From Phycisphaerales bacterium UBA6054 (lineage in GTDB: Bacteria > Planctomycetota > Phycisphaerae > Phycisphaerales > UBA1924): 30,208 nt of DNA. Where the stretch lies: positions 1-30,208 of the forward strand of contig DIYM01000016.1 of the NCBI GenBank assembly GCA_002429045.1, written 5' to 3'. A program made the position numbers and the translations under genes. This document shows, one piece after another, positions 1 to 8,751 of this stretch. How positions within the stretch are numbered: position 1 is the stretch's first letter; every line of letters begins with the position of its first letter. The notes under the pieces are model-generated. The model did no database searches. It worked only from the letters and a program-made list of their open reading frames with translations, and had not been told where the DNA came from.

Positions 1-22
1 GGCCCCCGCATCAACGGGGGCC
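1..22 (-). terminator. Probable terminator of the sigma-factor gene, at the window edge
   Basis: Bases 1-8 (GGCCCCCG) pair perfectly with 15-22 (CGGGGGCC) around the six-base loop CATCAA. The hairpin lies 54 bases beyond the stop of the minus-strand sigma-factor gene, where an intrinsic terminator would be expected. The U-tract, if there is one, falls outside the window, so termination is inferred from the stem and its position only. Confidence 0.45.
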
Positions 23-75
23 CGCGTGGCTCGAACGGGATCGTCGGCCGGCAATCACCGACCGGGCAGCCGGGA

Positions 76-1047
76 TCAGCCCGCGGCCGAGCGGCTGGAC
101 GAGGCGCGACGCGAAGCCGCGTTGTCCGCCCGCCCTTCGTCGAGATCCTCGAAGATATCATCGCGCCGGAAGAACCGGCTGGGCTTGGCATCGTTGAGAC
201 GCTCGTTCAGCCGGGCGAGCGATTCTTCAACGATCTGGCGGACACGCTCACGCGAGATGCCCACGTCGCTGGCGATCTCCTTGAGCGTCAGCGGCTCCTG
301 ACCGTCGAGCCCGAAACGCAACCTGAGGATCAACGCCTCGCGCTCGTCGATCGTTTCCATCAGCCTCCGGAGCGTCTCGAGCTCTTCGCTCTGGAGCGTG
401 CGTTCGTCTGGGGTTCCGACACGGCTGTCGGCGATGAGCTCGCCAAGCTGCATCAGGCCGCCGTCGCCGTCGCTGGGCGCCTGGCTCGGGGCGTGGAACG
501 CCTTGACCGCACGCTTGATGATCTTGACCTTCTTGAGCGGCAGGTCCATCGCCTCGGCCAACTGCTCCATGCTGGGTGGAGCCCCGGTCTCGGCCTCGAG
601 ACGACGCGAGTGCATCTTCCACTTCGCGATCAGCTCGACCATGTACGCGGGGATGTGGATCGGCTGGTTGGCATTGATCAGGGCACGCTTGATGCCCTGC
701 TTGATCCACCAACTGGCGTACGTGCTGAACCGAGCGCCCTGCGCCGGATCGAACCCCTCGACCGCGCGCATCAGCCCGATGTTGCCTTCCTCGATGAGGT
801 CGGTCAGCGGCAGCCCGCGGTTGTTGTAGTTCTTCGCGATCGACACCACCAACCGCAGGTTCGAACGGATCATCCGCTCGCGGGCTTCGGGGCATTGATC
901 GTTGATGATGGCCCAGCCAAGCTCCCGCTCTTCGTCCGCCGTAAGCAGCGGATAGCGGTTGATATCCTGCAGATAAACCTGGATGGATGATTTGACGCCG
1001 CCCCTGACTGCGGGCGCACGCGAACCACGAACACTTCTCTCACTCAT
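76..1047 (-). CDS. RpoD/SigA-family sigma-70 factor, short form without region 1.1
   Basis: This 323-residue sigma-70 factor directs RNA polymerase to promoters. Region 1.2 is seen near residues 20-45 (YLQDINRYPLLTADEERELG). Region 2 follows with NLRLVVSIAKNY, DLIEEGNIGLMRAVEGFDP and FSTYASWWIKQGIKRAL. Region 3 and a full region 4 come next, the latter ending in a helix-turn-helix (LTLKEIASDVGISRERVRQI). The reading frame is open further upstream to 1539, but the ATG at 1047 is preceded by GAGGTGGGTAGGA, a good ribosome-binding site, and the extension is unrelated to sigma factors. The N-terminal region 1.1 of large primary sigma factors is absent, so it could be the housekeeping factor of a lineage with a short SigA or a group 2 alternative factor; sequence alone does not decide. 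It is divergent from the UVR-motif gene. Confidence 0.93.
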   Translation of the reverse strand: MSERSVRGSRAPAVRGGVKSSIQVYLQDINRYPLLTADEERELGWAIINDQCPEARERMIRSNLRLVVSIAKNYNNRGLPLTDLIEEGNIGLMRAVEGFDPAQGARFSTYASWWIKQGIKRALINANQPIHIPAYMVELIAKWKMHSRRLEAETGAPPSMEQLAEAMDLPLKKVKIIKRAVKAFHAPSQAPSDGDGGLMQLGELIADSRVGTPDERTLQSEELETLRRLMETIDEREALILRLRFGLDGQEPLTLKEIASDVGISRERVRQIVEESLARLNERLNDAKPSRFFRRDDIFEDLDEGRADNAASRRASSSRSAAG

Positions 1048-1303
1048 TCCTACCCACCTCTCTGCGGCGAGCGCCGCTAGAAAGAAGACAAGCCAAGACA
1101 AAGCCTGACCCTTACGGTTCGCGATTCTACGCAAAGAGTTCCATCGGCCGAAGAAGAAACCCCCTGAAGGACGGGGATTTTCCGCGATTGGGTTGACTTC
1201 GGCGGCTTCGGATTGTGGGGGCTGGGCGGGTGAACCGACAATTTGAACAATGTGATCGGCCCACCCGGAAAATCGGTGGCACGGGCCGAGAACACGCGCC
1301 AGA
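1048..1303. promoter_or_regulatory. Divergent intergenic region with weak promoter candidate
   Basis: These 256 bases must hold the start signals of the minus-strand sigma-factor gene and the plus-strand UVR-motif gene. On the minus strand TAGAAT (complement of 1124-1129) is a five-of-six match to a -10 box, but no convincing -35 lies 16-18 bases upstream. A short C4/G4 hairpin (around 1160-1180) is followed on the minus strand by a pyrimidine-rich run and might act in the leader. Both assignments are tentative. Confidence 0.25.
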
Positions 1304-2164
1304 ATGCCGCCCCTCGACCCGGAGCCCCCAGCGTTGGACCGCGACCTGACCGAAATCCTCGCCGAATGGCCCTTCCAACCGGGCCAAATCAACGTCCGGC
1401 TCATCCAGGGCAAGGACGGAGAACCACGGATCCAGGTCCGGCTCGACCTGGGACTGCTCCAGATGCTCGTCGACGGGCGCCCCGACGGCCAACGCCCCGA
1501 CGGCTTCGACAGCCTCCTGGAACTCCACGAGGCCCGCATCGACGAGCTCCGGATGGCCTCGCAACTCGGCGGGACGCCCGAGGGCGACGAGGGAGACCTC
1601 GCGGGTGGGGATGAAGACGCCGACGAACCGGCACTCCACGTGCTGACGCCGGAAGACTGCCGCCTGATCCGAGAGGAAGCGGTGCAGTATTACCACCGCT
1701 ACATCGCGCTGCTCGTGCTCGAGGATTACGAGGGAGTCGCACGCGATACCTCCCGCAACCTGCGCGTGCTGGATCTGATCGCCGAGCACGCGGCGACCGA
1801 AGAAGACCGGCGCTCGATGGAGCAGAACCGACCGTACGTCATGATGATGCGAGCGCGGGCGCTGGCGAGCATGGCGTTGCGTGACGAGGAGCCCAAAGCC
1901 GCAGCGTTCGCGATCGACGAGGGCATCGAGGCGCTGCGCCAGTACTACACCGAGCAGGATGCTCCGGAAGCGTTCGAACAATCCGGAGAGGTCTCGATGC
2001 TCCGCGAGATGCGCGAGGCGTTGGTGCCCAAGCTCCCGCTCTCTCAGAAGGCCGAGCTCCGCCAGCGACTCGAAGCCGCGATCGGCGCCGAGAACTACGA
2101 GCTCGCCGCGATCCTGCGTGACGAGCTCCGCATGATCGGCGGGGATTCCGGGCAGAGCGCCTGA
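1304..2164 (+). CDS. UvrB/UvrC (UVR) motif-containing hypothetical protein
   Basis: A 286-residue soluble protein of unknown specific role. The last 45 residues hold a UVR motif (QRLEAAIGAENYELAAILRD), the short two-helix element that joins UvrB to UvrC and also occurs in protein-arginine kinase activators and assorted hypotheticals. The N-terminal part (VRLIQGKDGEPRIQVRLDLG, then DGFDSLLELHEARIDEL) and the helical middle (about 110-240) have no domain I can name, and no nuclease or helicase motif is present. It is therefore not UvrB or UvrC itself. The ATG at 1304 is the first in frame and lacks a strong ribosome-binding site, so the start is uncertain. It converges with the antiporter gene, with nine bases between the stops. 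Confidence 0.8.
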   Translation: MPPLDPEPPALDRDLTEILAEWPFQPGQINVRLIQGKDGEPRIQVRLDLGLLQMLVDGRPDGQRPDGFDSLLELHEARIDELRMASQLGGTPEGDEGDLAGGDEDADEPALHVLTPEDCRLIREEAVQYYHRYIALLVLEDYEGVARDTSRNLRVLDLIAEHAATEEDRRSMEQNRPYVMMMRARALASMALRDEEPKAAAFAIDEGIEALRQYYTEQDAPEAFEQSGEVSMLREMREALVPKLPLSQKAELRQRLEAAIGAENYELAAILRDELRMIGGDSGQSA

Positions 2165-2173
2165 CGCACTGGC

Positions 2174-3982
2174 TCAAACCCGCGCTTCCTCTGCGATGGC
2201 ATCTTCCAACTCGTCGGCGGCGTCCTGCTGACGCTGCTCGGACACACCGGCCGGGTCACAGCGGGCCAGGACCTGCTGAGCGAGCGCGGCGGCCGCGACC
2301 TCCTCCTCGACCACGATCAGATCGGCACCGAGCGTCCGCACGGTCTCCGCCCGATTCATCATCCCGACACGCACGGCGATGTGGACGTCGCTCCGCACCG
2401 AACGGATCGTGCGCACCGCCCGCATGGTCGCGTCCGAATCGAGCACGGCGAGCACCACCGCCGCCGCGTGCGAGATGCCCGCGGATTCGAGAACATCCGG
2501 ATTCGAGATGTCCCCGAACACGACGGTGCGACCCGCAGCCGTCTGATCACGCACGGTCGTCGGGTTGAGTTCGACGAGCACCACGCTGGCGCCGGCCCAC
2601 TCTAGCCGTTCGACGCATGTCCTCCCCACAACGCCAAACCCCGCGACGATGACCGCCCCCTCCGGGGTGGATCCCTCCCCGCCCGCGATCGCCGGCTCCT
2701 CACCACGCCGCCAGGGCGGGGTGCCGATCCGCTGCGCGAGCGGCGCGATCCGCGTCCCGAGGCCCATCAAACCCGGGGTCATGATCAGGGAAGCGATCAC
2801 GATGCCGACCAGGAAAGACCCCTGATCAACGCTGAGCAACCCGAGCGCGATCGCGACCGAGAAGACAACCAGAGAGAACTCGCCCGCCTGCGCGAGCGAC
2901 GCACCGACCCGCGCCGACAGCCCACCCTCGACCCCGACCAGCCACGACGTGCCGCCGATGATCAGGAACTTGAAGAGGATCAGCCCGGCCGTTCCGAGCG
3001 GGATGATCCACCAGGACGGCATGATGGACACGATGTCCACCTGGAGCCCGATCGCCGTGAAGAAGATCGCCATAAACAGATCACGCACCGGCGCCAACTG
3101 CCCGGCGAGTTGGTGACGGAACGGTGTGCCCGAGAGCAGGAAGCCCGCGATGAACGCCCCGAGTTCGGCGCTGAGCCCGAGCCACCCGGTCAGCGTCGCG
3201 GCGCCGAGACCCACCGCGGCCGTCAGCACGAGCATGACCTCCCCGCCGGCGATCCGCGCCGCCTCGCGGAGGAGCCTGGGGATCAGCAGCCTGCCGCCCA
3301 CGATGAGCGCCGCGATCGCGCCGATCGCGAAGAGCACCTGACCGGTGCGATCGATCCATGTCGTCGGATCGGCGGCTTGGGCGATGCCCTCGGCGGACCC
3401 CGCCACCGTCGGATCAGGAACGCCCCCGTCGGCGAGCACGGGCAGCACCGCCAGGAACGCGATCACCAACAGGTCCTGGACCAGCAGGATGCCCAGCGCC
3501 GACCGCCCCGCCGCGGACTGCAACTCCCGGCGTTGCGTGTAGAGGCGCATGACCACCGCGGTTGACGACATCGACAGCCCCATCGCGGCGGCCAGCGCGC
3601 CACGAACGGGCATCCCGAAGAGGGAGAGCATGCCCCAGATGACGAGCATGCTCGCCAGCGTCGTCACTAACCCGATGGTGATGATCGTCACCGCCCCCTG
3701 GCGGATCGCCGAGGCATCGAGGTGCATACCGATCGAGAACATCAGCACGATGAGCGCCATCTGACCGATCTGCTCGACGCCCTCGGGCGACGACACCAGC
3801 CCCACGCCGCTCGGACCGATCGCGATGCCCGCGAGCAGATAGGCGGGGATCGCCGCCACACGGAGCCGCGAGAGGACGAGCGTGATCACGCCCGCGCACG
3901 CCAAAATGAGCAGCAGGTTGAGCTGTGCTTCCCCGCCGCCGCCCCCGGCAGCCAGCGTTAGCACCGATGCCGTGTCCGTCAT
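2174..3982 (-). CDS. CPA2-family (Kef-type) cation:proton antiporter with TrkA-N domain
   Basis: A 602-residue inner-membrane antiporter, expected to exchange K+ or Na+ for H+. Residues 20-405 are a run of hydrophobic helices carrying Kef-family signatures: IPAYLLAGIAIGPSGVG (45-61), LGILLVQDL (163-171), GAFIAGFLLSGTPFRHQL (275-292) and ASLAQAGEFSLV (361-372). After a linker, residues 442-570 form a TrkA-N/RCK nucleotide-binding domain with the Rossmann motif GFGVVG (448-453) and an acidic residue at the end of strand 2 (VELN). No TrkA-C domain follows; the tail is acidic and Gln-rich. The ATG at 3982 sits behind GGGAG, and longer frames run into mnmG. It starts 32 bases after the mnmG stop and may share its transcript. 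The transported ion cannot be told. Confidence 0.9.
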   Translation of the reverse strand: MTDTASVLTLAAGGGGGEAQLNLLLILACAGVITLVLSRLRVAAIPAYLLAGIAIGPSGVGLVSSPEGVEQIGQMALIVLMFSIGMHLDASAIRQGAVTIITIGLVTTLASMLVIWGMLSLFGMPVRGALAAAMGLSMSSTAVVMRLYTQRRELQSAAGRSALGILLVQDLLVIAFLAVLPVLADGGVPDPTVAGSAEGIAQAADPTTWIDRTGQVLFAIGAIAALIVGGRLLIPRLLREAARIAGGEVMLVLTAAVGLGAATLTGWLGLSAELGAFIAGFLLSGTPFRHQLAGQLAPVRDLFMAIFFTAIGLQVDIVSIMPSWWIIPLGTAGLILFKFLIIGGTSWLVGVEGGLSARVGASLAQAGEFSLVVFSVAIALGLLSVDQGSFLVGIVIASLIMTPGLMGLGTRIAPLAQRIGTPPWRRGEEPAIAGGEGSTPEGAVIVAGFGVVGRTCVERLEWAGASVVLVELNPTTVRDQTAAGRTVVFGDISNPDVLESAGISHAAAVVLAVLDSDATMRAVRTIRSVRSDVHIAVRVGMMNRAETVRTLGADLIVVEEEVAAAALAQQVLARCDPAGVSEQRQQDAADELEDAIAEEARV

Positions 3983-4014
3983 CAACCGGTTGCTCCCACG
4001 CCCCCACGGGCGGC

Positions 4015-5943
4015 TCAGTCCTGGCTCGGGCCGGCCGCACGCTCTCGACGAGCCCGCTCGACCATCACACGCAACAAGGTTAGGTCCGCCGGCGTGATGC
4101 CCTCGAGCCGGGACGCCTGCCCGAGCGTCTCGGGGCGGTACCGGCTCAGCGCGACCCGGGCCTCGGTGCGCAGATCGGTCAGCGACTCGAAATCGATCCA
4201 ATCCGGGACGGGCTTGTGCTCGTGATCCCGCCGACGCCTGATCTCGCTCAGCTCACGCTCGATGTAGGGTTCGTACCGCGATTCGGCGTGCAGCGTCTTC
4301 ACGACACCCCCGGCCAGCGATACCCCCGCAGCACGCAACGCCTCGCCGAGTGCGTCGGCACCGAACGACGCCTCCCGACAACGATCCCAGACCCGTTTCT
4401 GCCCCGATCGCGTCGACCGCATCGCCTCGCGCCCCACCTCCAGGCGGGCGTCACGCTCGCGGGCCAGCCCGGCACGAACCCGTCCGAGTTCGTGATGCTC
4501 GAGCAGGCCCAAGCGCTCCGCGACCGGCGTCAGCCGATCGGCCGAGTTGTCCGCACGCAGCATCAGGCGGTGCTCGGCCCGGCTGGTGAACATGCGATAC
4601 GGCTCGACCGGGGTCTTGGTCACCAGGTCGTCCATGAGCACACCGATGTAGGCCTGATCGCGACCCAGCACGACCCGCTCCTCGCCGAGATACGCCATCG
4701 CGGCGTTCACGCCCGCGACCCAACCCTGGGCCGCCGCCTCTTCGTACCCGCTCGTGCCATTGATCTGACCCGCCAGGTACAGCCCGTCCAACGATCGCAC
4801 CCGGCACGTCGCATCGATCTGGTGCGGGCGGACCATGTCGTACTCGACCGCGTACCCCCACCGGAGAACCTCGGCTCGTTCGCACCCCGGCATCGTGTGC
4901 ACGACCACGTCTTGGACATCCGCGGGCAGCGACGTCGCGATCCCGTTGCAATAGATCGAATCCGAGCCCAGCGACTCGGGCTCGAGGAACACCCCGTGCG
5001 AGGTCCGGTCGGCGAAACGCGTCGCCTTGTCCTCGATCGATGGGCAGTAGCGCGGCCCGTCGGCCAACTCGCCCGTGTGCATCGGCGCCCGATGCAGGTT
5101 CCGACGGATCAACTCGTGCGCCGATTCGTGCGTCGTGGTCTGGCGGCACTCCAGCTGCGCCAGCAGCGGGAAGCGGTCACACACCAGCCCCCCCAGCGCC
5201 CAGCCGGACGCGTGCCCCGGCGGGGACAGATCCGAGAAAGGCACCGGTTCCGGATCGCCGGGCTCGATCGGCAACGACTCCCAGTCGATCGACGATCGGC
5301 TGATCCGCGGCGGGGTGCCGGTCCGCAGACGCCCCAGCTCGAGCCCGAGCCCCCGCAGCGCATCGGAGATCCCCTCTGCCGAGCCCTCCCCGTGACGCCC
5401 GCCCCGGGTCTTCACCTCCCCGGTGTGCATCAAGCCACGCATGAACGTGCCGGTCGTCAGCACGACCGAATCGCCCCCGATGGAGCGCTCGACCCCGTCT
5501 GCGCCGACGGAACGGACCCCCACCACCCGCCGGCGCCCTCCGGGGCCCCGCTCGAGCAGGAACCCCTCGACGCTGCCCTCGACCACGCGGATCTCCGGGC
5601 GGGCCCCGAGAAGGGCCTGCACGGCCCTGGGGTAGAGAACCTTGTCGGACTGGCACCGGGGCCCGTGGACAGCCGGCCCTTTCGAGGTGTTCAGCATCTT
5701 GAACTGGATCCCGGTCGCGTCCGCGGCCAGGCCCATCAGCCCGCCCAGAGCATCGATCTCGCGGACCAGTTGCCCCTTGGCCAGACCGCCGATCGCTGGG
5801 TTGCAACTCAACGCTCCGACCTTATCGGCACGCATGGTCAGAAGGCAGACCGAGCCGGGGCGACCCAGCGCATTCGCCGCCGCCCACGCGGCTTCCACGC
5901 CCGCGTGCCCGCCTCCAACCACGATGACCGGGTAGCGATCCAC
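4015..5943 (-). CDS. mnmG: tRNA uridine-5-carboxymethylaminomethyl modification enzyme MnmG (GidA)
   Basis: MnmG is the FAD-dependent partner of MnmE that builds the cmnm5 group on wobble uridine 34 of several tRNAs. The FAD site GGGHAG is at residues 10-15, followed by SCNPAIGGLAKGQLVREIDA around 47-65. The GTGTPPRI-type motif appears as RLRTGTPPRI, and MFTSRAEHRLMLR and the C-terminal helical domain with QASRLEGITPADL complete a 642-residue protein of normal family length. I chose the GTG at 5943, with AGGA seven bases before it; upstream in-frame starts would overlap the divergent gene and add residues not found in the family. In the motif after SKGPAV the sequence is HGPRCQSDK, where bacterial MnmG usually has R..RAQAD. 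mnmE is not in the window. The antiporter gene follows after 32 bases. Confidence 0.96.
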   Translation of the reverse strand: MDRYPVIVVGGGHAGVEAAWAAANALGRPGSVCLLTMRADKVGALSCNPAIGGLAKGQLVREIDALGGLMGLAADATGIQFKMLNTSKGPAVHGPRCQSDKVLYPRAVQALLGARPEIRVVEGSVEGFLLERGPGGRRRVVGVRSVGADGVERSIGGDSVVLTTGTFMRGLMHTGEVKTRGGRHGEGSAEGISDALRGLGLELGRLRTGTPPRISRSSIDWESLPIEPGDPEPVPFSDLSPPGHASGWALGGLVCDRFPLLAQLECRQTTTHESAHELIRRNLHRAPMHTGELADGPRYCPSIEDKATRFADRTSHGVFLEPESLGSDSIYCNGIATSLPADVQDVVVHTMPGCERAEVLRWGYAVEYDMVRPHQIDATCRVRSLDGLYLAGQINGTSGYEEAAAQGWVAGVNAAMAYLGEERVVLGRDQAYIGVLMDDLVTKTPVEPYRMFTSRAEHRLMLRADNSADRLTPVAERLGLLEHHELGRVRAGLARERDARLEVGREAMRSTRSGQKRVWDRCREASFGADALGEALRAAGVSLAGGVVKTLHAESRYEPYIERELSEIRRRRDHEHKPVPDWIDFESLTDLRTEARVALSRYRPETLGQASRLEGITPADLTLLRVMVERARRERAAGPSQD

Positions 5944-6053
5944 GGGAGATCCTAACGCCAATATTTCGCAACATCCTGCCACACACCCCGTTTCCGGCAG
6001 TATGCTGTCCAGCAGCACGCTGGAGGGTTCCCCCCAGTTTTCCGGAGGATTCC

Positions 6054-7364
6054 ATGGCTTTTTCGACGTTCCGTAACGCAGCACTCGCGATCATCGCGGG
6101 CGGGGTCATGGGCCTGAGCGCCTCCACCGCGCTCGGAGATGAGGTCGTCCTCCGCGACGGCACCGTCTACACGGGAATCATCGTGTCCCAGACCAGACGC
6201 GAGGTCGTGATCGATACCGAGATCAGCGGCATCCGCACCCGCATCCGCGTGGATCGGCGTGAGGTCAAGTCCATCGTCCGTGGCGAGACACCATCGAGCA
6301 CACCCGCGGTGGACTCCGATGATCGTCCCACGATCCCCACCATCGGGGGCCGTCGAGACAAGCAAGACGAACCCCCGGCCCCGGTCGTACTGAAGCGCGA
6401 TGGCTACGACCTGATCATGGAAGTGCCCATGGAGGGCACGTTCGGCCAGGACATCTACCCGCTTTCGGTCAAGAACACCCTCGAGTGGGGTGCCGAACAG
6501 GGCGTGACCGATGTGGTGTTCCGCATGAACTCGCCCGGCGGCGAGGTCTGGGCGGCGGAAGAGATCGTCGAGGTCATGGCCGACTACGCCGATCAGTTCA
6601 CCTACCACGCCCTCATCGAGCACGCGATCTCCGCGACGATCTGGCCCTCGTTCTTCTGCGACACCATCACCATGGCTCCGGGCGCCACGTTCGGCGGAGC
6701 GGTGGTGTTCCGACGAGACGGCACGGGCTCGGCCGAGGTCGACAAGAAGATGACATCGATCATGGCCGCCAAACTCGCCGCGTCCGCGGAAGCCAACGGG
6801 CACTCCCCCTACCTCGTGCATGCGATGATGCTGTCAGAAGCGGCCGTCTACGCGGTCCGACGCGGCGGCGAGTGGGTGCTGACCGACGAGATCCCCGCCG
6901 AAGGCGACTACGAGACGATCGACGGCCCCGACACCGTCCTGACCATCACCACCGATGACGCCGCCAAGTATGGCATCGTCACCTCCATCGATGACCGCTC
7001 GATGGACGCCTTCACCGAGGTCCAGGGGATCATCGACTGGGATCACGTCGTGGACGAGCCCACCGAGATCGCCAACAAAGCCAACGACAAGTGCAAGGAC
7101 CTCCGCAGCAAGCTGCTCGGCACCATCATCTCGTTCTACCGCGAGCAGGACGTCTGGGCCGCCCGCAACTCCATCCGAGGCTCCGGTGCGGCGCTCCAGA
7201 ACATGCGTCGCCAGCTCGGGCGATACAAATCCTTCCTGCGTAAGGCCGAGGAGCTGAGCATGGACGCGATCACCAGCTCGTTCGAGCAGGTCATCGAGGT
7301 CGACTACTGGGAGACCGAGATCGAGATCCGTATGCAGGAACTCCGCAACACTCGTCGCCCCTGA
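6054..7364 (+). CDS. Exported ClpP/crotonase-fold (SppA/NfeD-like) serine protease homologue
   Basis: A 436-residue protein. Residues 1-28 form a signal peptide (ending STALG), so it acts in the cell envelope. Residues 29-78 are a small beta domain (VVLRDGTVYTGIIVS, then IRVDRREVKSIVRG), a type often found ahead of envelope proteases in planctomycetes. From about 115 comes a ClpP-like fold: FRMNSPGGEV (157-165) matches the INSPGG oxyanion strand of SppA and NfeD proteases. AISAT (191-195) falls where the catalytic serine loop ASAG lies, and DTITMAPGATFGGAVVF continues like the family. Ser193 would be the nucleophile, but Thr replaces the usual Gly after it, so activity is uncertain. A ribosome-binding site, GGAGG at 6044-6048, fixes the start. 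It is divergent from mnmG and ends in its own terminator. Confidence 0.82.
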   Translation: MAFSTFRNAALAIIAGGVMGLSASTALGDEVVLRDGTVYTGIIVSQTRREVVIDTEISGIRTRIRVDRREVKSIVRGETPSSTPAVDSDDRPTIPTIGGRRDKQDEPPAPVVLKRDGYDLIMEVPMEGTFGQDIYPLSVKNTLEWGAEQGVTDVVFRMNSPGGEVWAAEEIVEVMADYADQFTYHALIEHAISATIWPSFFCDTITMAPGATFGGAVVFRRDGTGSAEVDKKMTSIMAAKLAASAEANGHSPYLVHAMMLSEAAVYAVRRGGEWVLTDEIPAEGDYETIDGPDTVLTITTDDAAKYGIVTSIDDRSMDAFTEVQGIIDWDHVVDEPTEIANKANDKCKDLRSKLLGTIISFYREQDVWAARNSIRGSGAALQNMRRQLGRYKSFLRKAEELSMDAITSSFEQVIEVDYWETEIEIRMQELRNTRRP

Positions 7365-7406
7365 TCATCTCTCGATGACCAAATCTCGATCACCAAACAC
7401 GAGCAG

Positions 7407-7435
7407 CCCCGCCGGCCCAACCGGCGGGGTTTTTT
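7407..7435 (+). terminator. Intrinsic terminator of the SppA/NfeD-like gene
   Basis: CCCCGCCGG (7407-7415) pairs perfectly with CCGGCGGGG (7421-7429) around CCCAA, followed by six T residues. It lies 43 bases after the stop codon of the plus-strand gene. Confidence 0.92.
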
Positions 7436-7551
7436 ATTGGATCGGATGGCGTCGGCCAACCGCCTCTGACCGAGGGGGAATCCCGGACGCTTGCCCTCGG
7501 CCTTTGTGACTCCCCACAGCGCATCGACGGGGGCATCGTCGCGATCCGACC

Positions 7552-7579
7552 CGGGGGGCGGGGCGGGGCGGGGCGCGGG
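7552..7579 (+). repeat. G-rich tract, (GGGGC)n-like, quadruplex candidate
   Basis: The plus strand carries one run of six G and then three runs of four G separated by single C bases, followed by CGCGGG. This is the spacing of a short-loop G-quadruplex motif. It abuts the stop codon of the minus-strand pseudopilin-like gene, so in that transcript the tract is C-rich. Between 7436 and 7551 only a loose CCGAGGG/CCCTCGG inverted repeat is seen and no gene. Confidence 0.5.
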
Positions 7580-8620
7580 CTACGGTCTGACGATGGGCTG
7601 CCCCGTCGAGATCTCGCGTCCTCCGATGTCGATGCCCTTGAGCCCCCCACGCGTCCAGCGGACCCGCATGGTCAGGCGATCCCGGCGATCCCCGATCGTC
7701 GGGGGCTCGAAGTCCTGCGCGATGTACCGTGAGGTCGTCGGCTCCGGCAGTTCCGGGCGGTTGGGGCGGAACCCCGGGTTGATGTCGGTCGTCCGGACGA
7801 ACTTGGCCGACGAGTCGAACATCAGCAGATTGGGCGACGCCTGGTCGTAGGCGTAGAACATCCCGTTCCGCGTGCTGTGATAATCGTAGAACTCGAACAT
7901 GAACGCCTTCTGGGCTGGATACGACACCTCGAACGCCTTGCGTTTGCCGAGCCGGTCCAGCGGCGCTCCGTTGAACCAGTTGTGATCGCCCGGGCTCTGC
8001 TCGACGGTCCGGCTCCGGGGCGAGCCCATGTCCGGGGCCCAAGACGCGGGCACGACCTGGTAGGTCGAACTGAACCACCACCAGTCGTAGAACTGCTCCC
8101 ACTGCCCGTCGTTGGGCACGTTGGTCCGATCGTTCTGCGGATCGGCCTGCCATTGCTGGCGCTGGCGGTCCGACGGACACGCCACGATCTGTTCGGGAAG
8201 GTTGAGCGACAGGTAGTCGATCATCACCAGGTGCGTGAACTCACGGTGGGGAAGCCGGTTCGGCGGGACCTCCATGTCCTTGAGGTAGGTCCGGCGCCGG
8301 ATGATGTCCGTCGCCTGCATCCGCGGCGCTTCGTCGACGTTGCGAGCGAACGCCAGGTCATCGAACTGGCTCCCCGTCGGGCCGGGCTGCCACGAGTACG
8401 CGGGCAAGAAATCCTTGAAGTCGTTCTGATACCCCGCCTGGGCGATGCCCAGTTGGCGGAAGTTCGAGAGACAGATCGCCTTGCGGGCCGACTCGCGGGC
8501 CTTGCCGATCGCGGGCAGCAGGATCCCGACCAGCAGCGCGATGATCGCGATGACCACGAGCAACTCGATCAGCGTGAACGCCCGGCGGGGGGCGATTGGC
8601 TTCCCATGAAACGATGGCAT
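7580..8620 (-). CDS. Pseudopilin-like exported protein with type IV prepilin N-terminus (paralogue A)
   Basis: A 346-residue protein with a short basic leader (residues 1-14) and then FTLIELLVVIAIIALLVGILLPAIG, the class III prepilin processing site and hydrophobic helix. Prepilin peptidase would cut between Ala14 and Phe15; Ala stands where Gly is usual, and the +5 Glu is present. The rest is a globular, Trp/Tyr-rich extracytoplasmic domain related to the large planctomycete families of such proteins. It is a paralogue of the next gene upstream: both share a FSSTYQVVPASW-type segment, a PAQKAFMFEF-type segment, a late D-x-S motif and the ending RWTRGGLKGIDIGGRE. The start at 8620 has GGGAGG six bases upstream. 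Its partner and ligand are unknown. Confidence 0.88.
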   Translation of the reverse strand: MPSFHGKPIAPRRAFTLIELLVVIAIIALLVGILLPAIGKARESARKAICLSNFRQLGIAQAGYQNDFKDFLPAYSWQPGPTGSQFDDLAFARNVDEAPRMQATDIIRRRTYLKDMEVPPNRLPHREFTHLVMIDYLSLNLPEQIVACPSDRQRQQWQADPQNDRTNVPNDGQWEQFYDWWWFSSTYQVVPASWAPDMGSPRSRTVEQSPGDHNWFNGAPLDRLGKRKAFEVSYPAQKAFMFEFYDYHSTRNGMFYAYDQASPNLLMFDSSAKFVRTTDINPGFRPNRPELPEPTTSRYIAQDFEPPTIGDRRDRLTMRVRWTRGGLKGIDIGGREISTGQPIVRP

Positions 8621-8699
8621 CCGAGACCTCCCGACGCCGTTGGCTGGCCGATTTGGTTGCCGGCGACGCACAAGATCGTCATCGGCCAGAAAGGAGAAC

Positions 8700-8723
8700 G
8701 GGAGCCGGTTTGAACCGGCTCCC
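8700..8723 (-). terminator. Hairpin downstream of pseudopilin-like gene B
   Basis: GGGAGCCGGTT (8700-8710) and AACCGGCTCCC (8713-8723) are a perfect 11-base inverted repeat, in practice a stem of about nine pairs with a small loop. It lies 28 bases after the stop of the upstream paralogue. On the minus strand it is followed by CGTTCTCCTTTC, a weak U-tract, so it may end transcription only partly and let some read-through into paralogue A. Confidence 0.6.
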
Positions 8724-8751
8724 GCTGAAAGTCACATCCGGTGGGGGATCA

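Noticed and set aside
4216..5955. 579-codon plus-strand frame opposite mnmG
   Set aside because: Shadow of MnmG. The composition is rich in Arg, His and Pro and no domain is seen.
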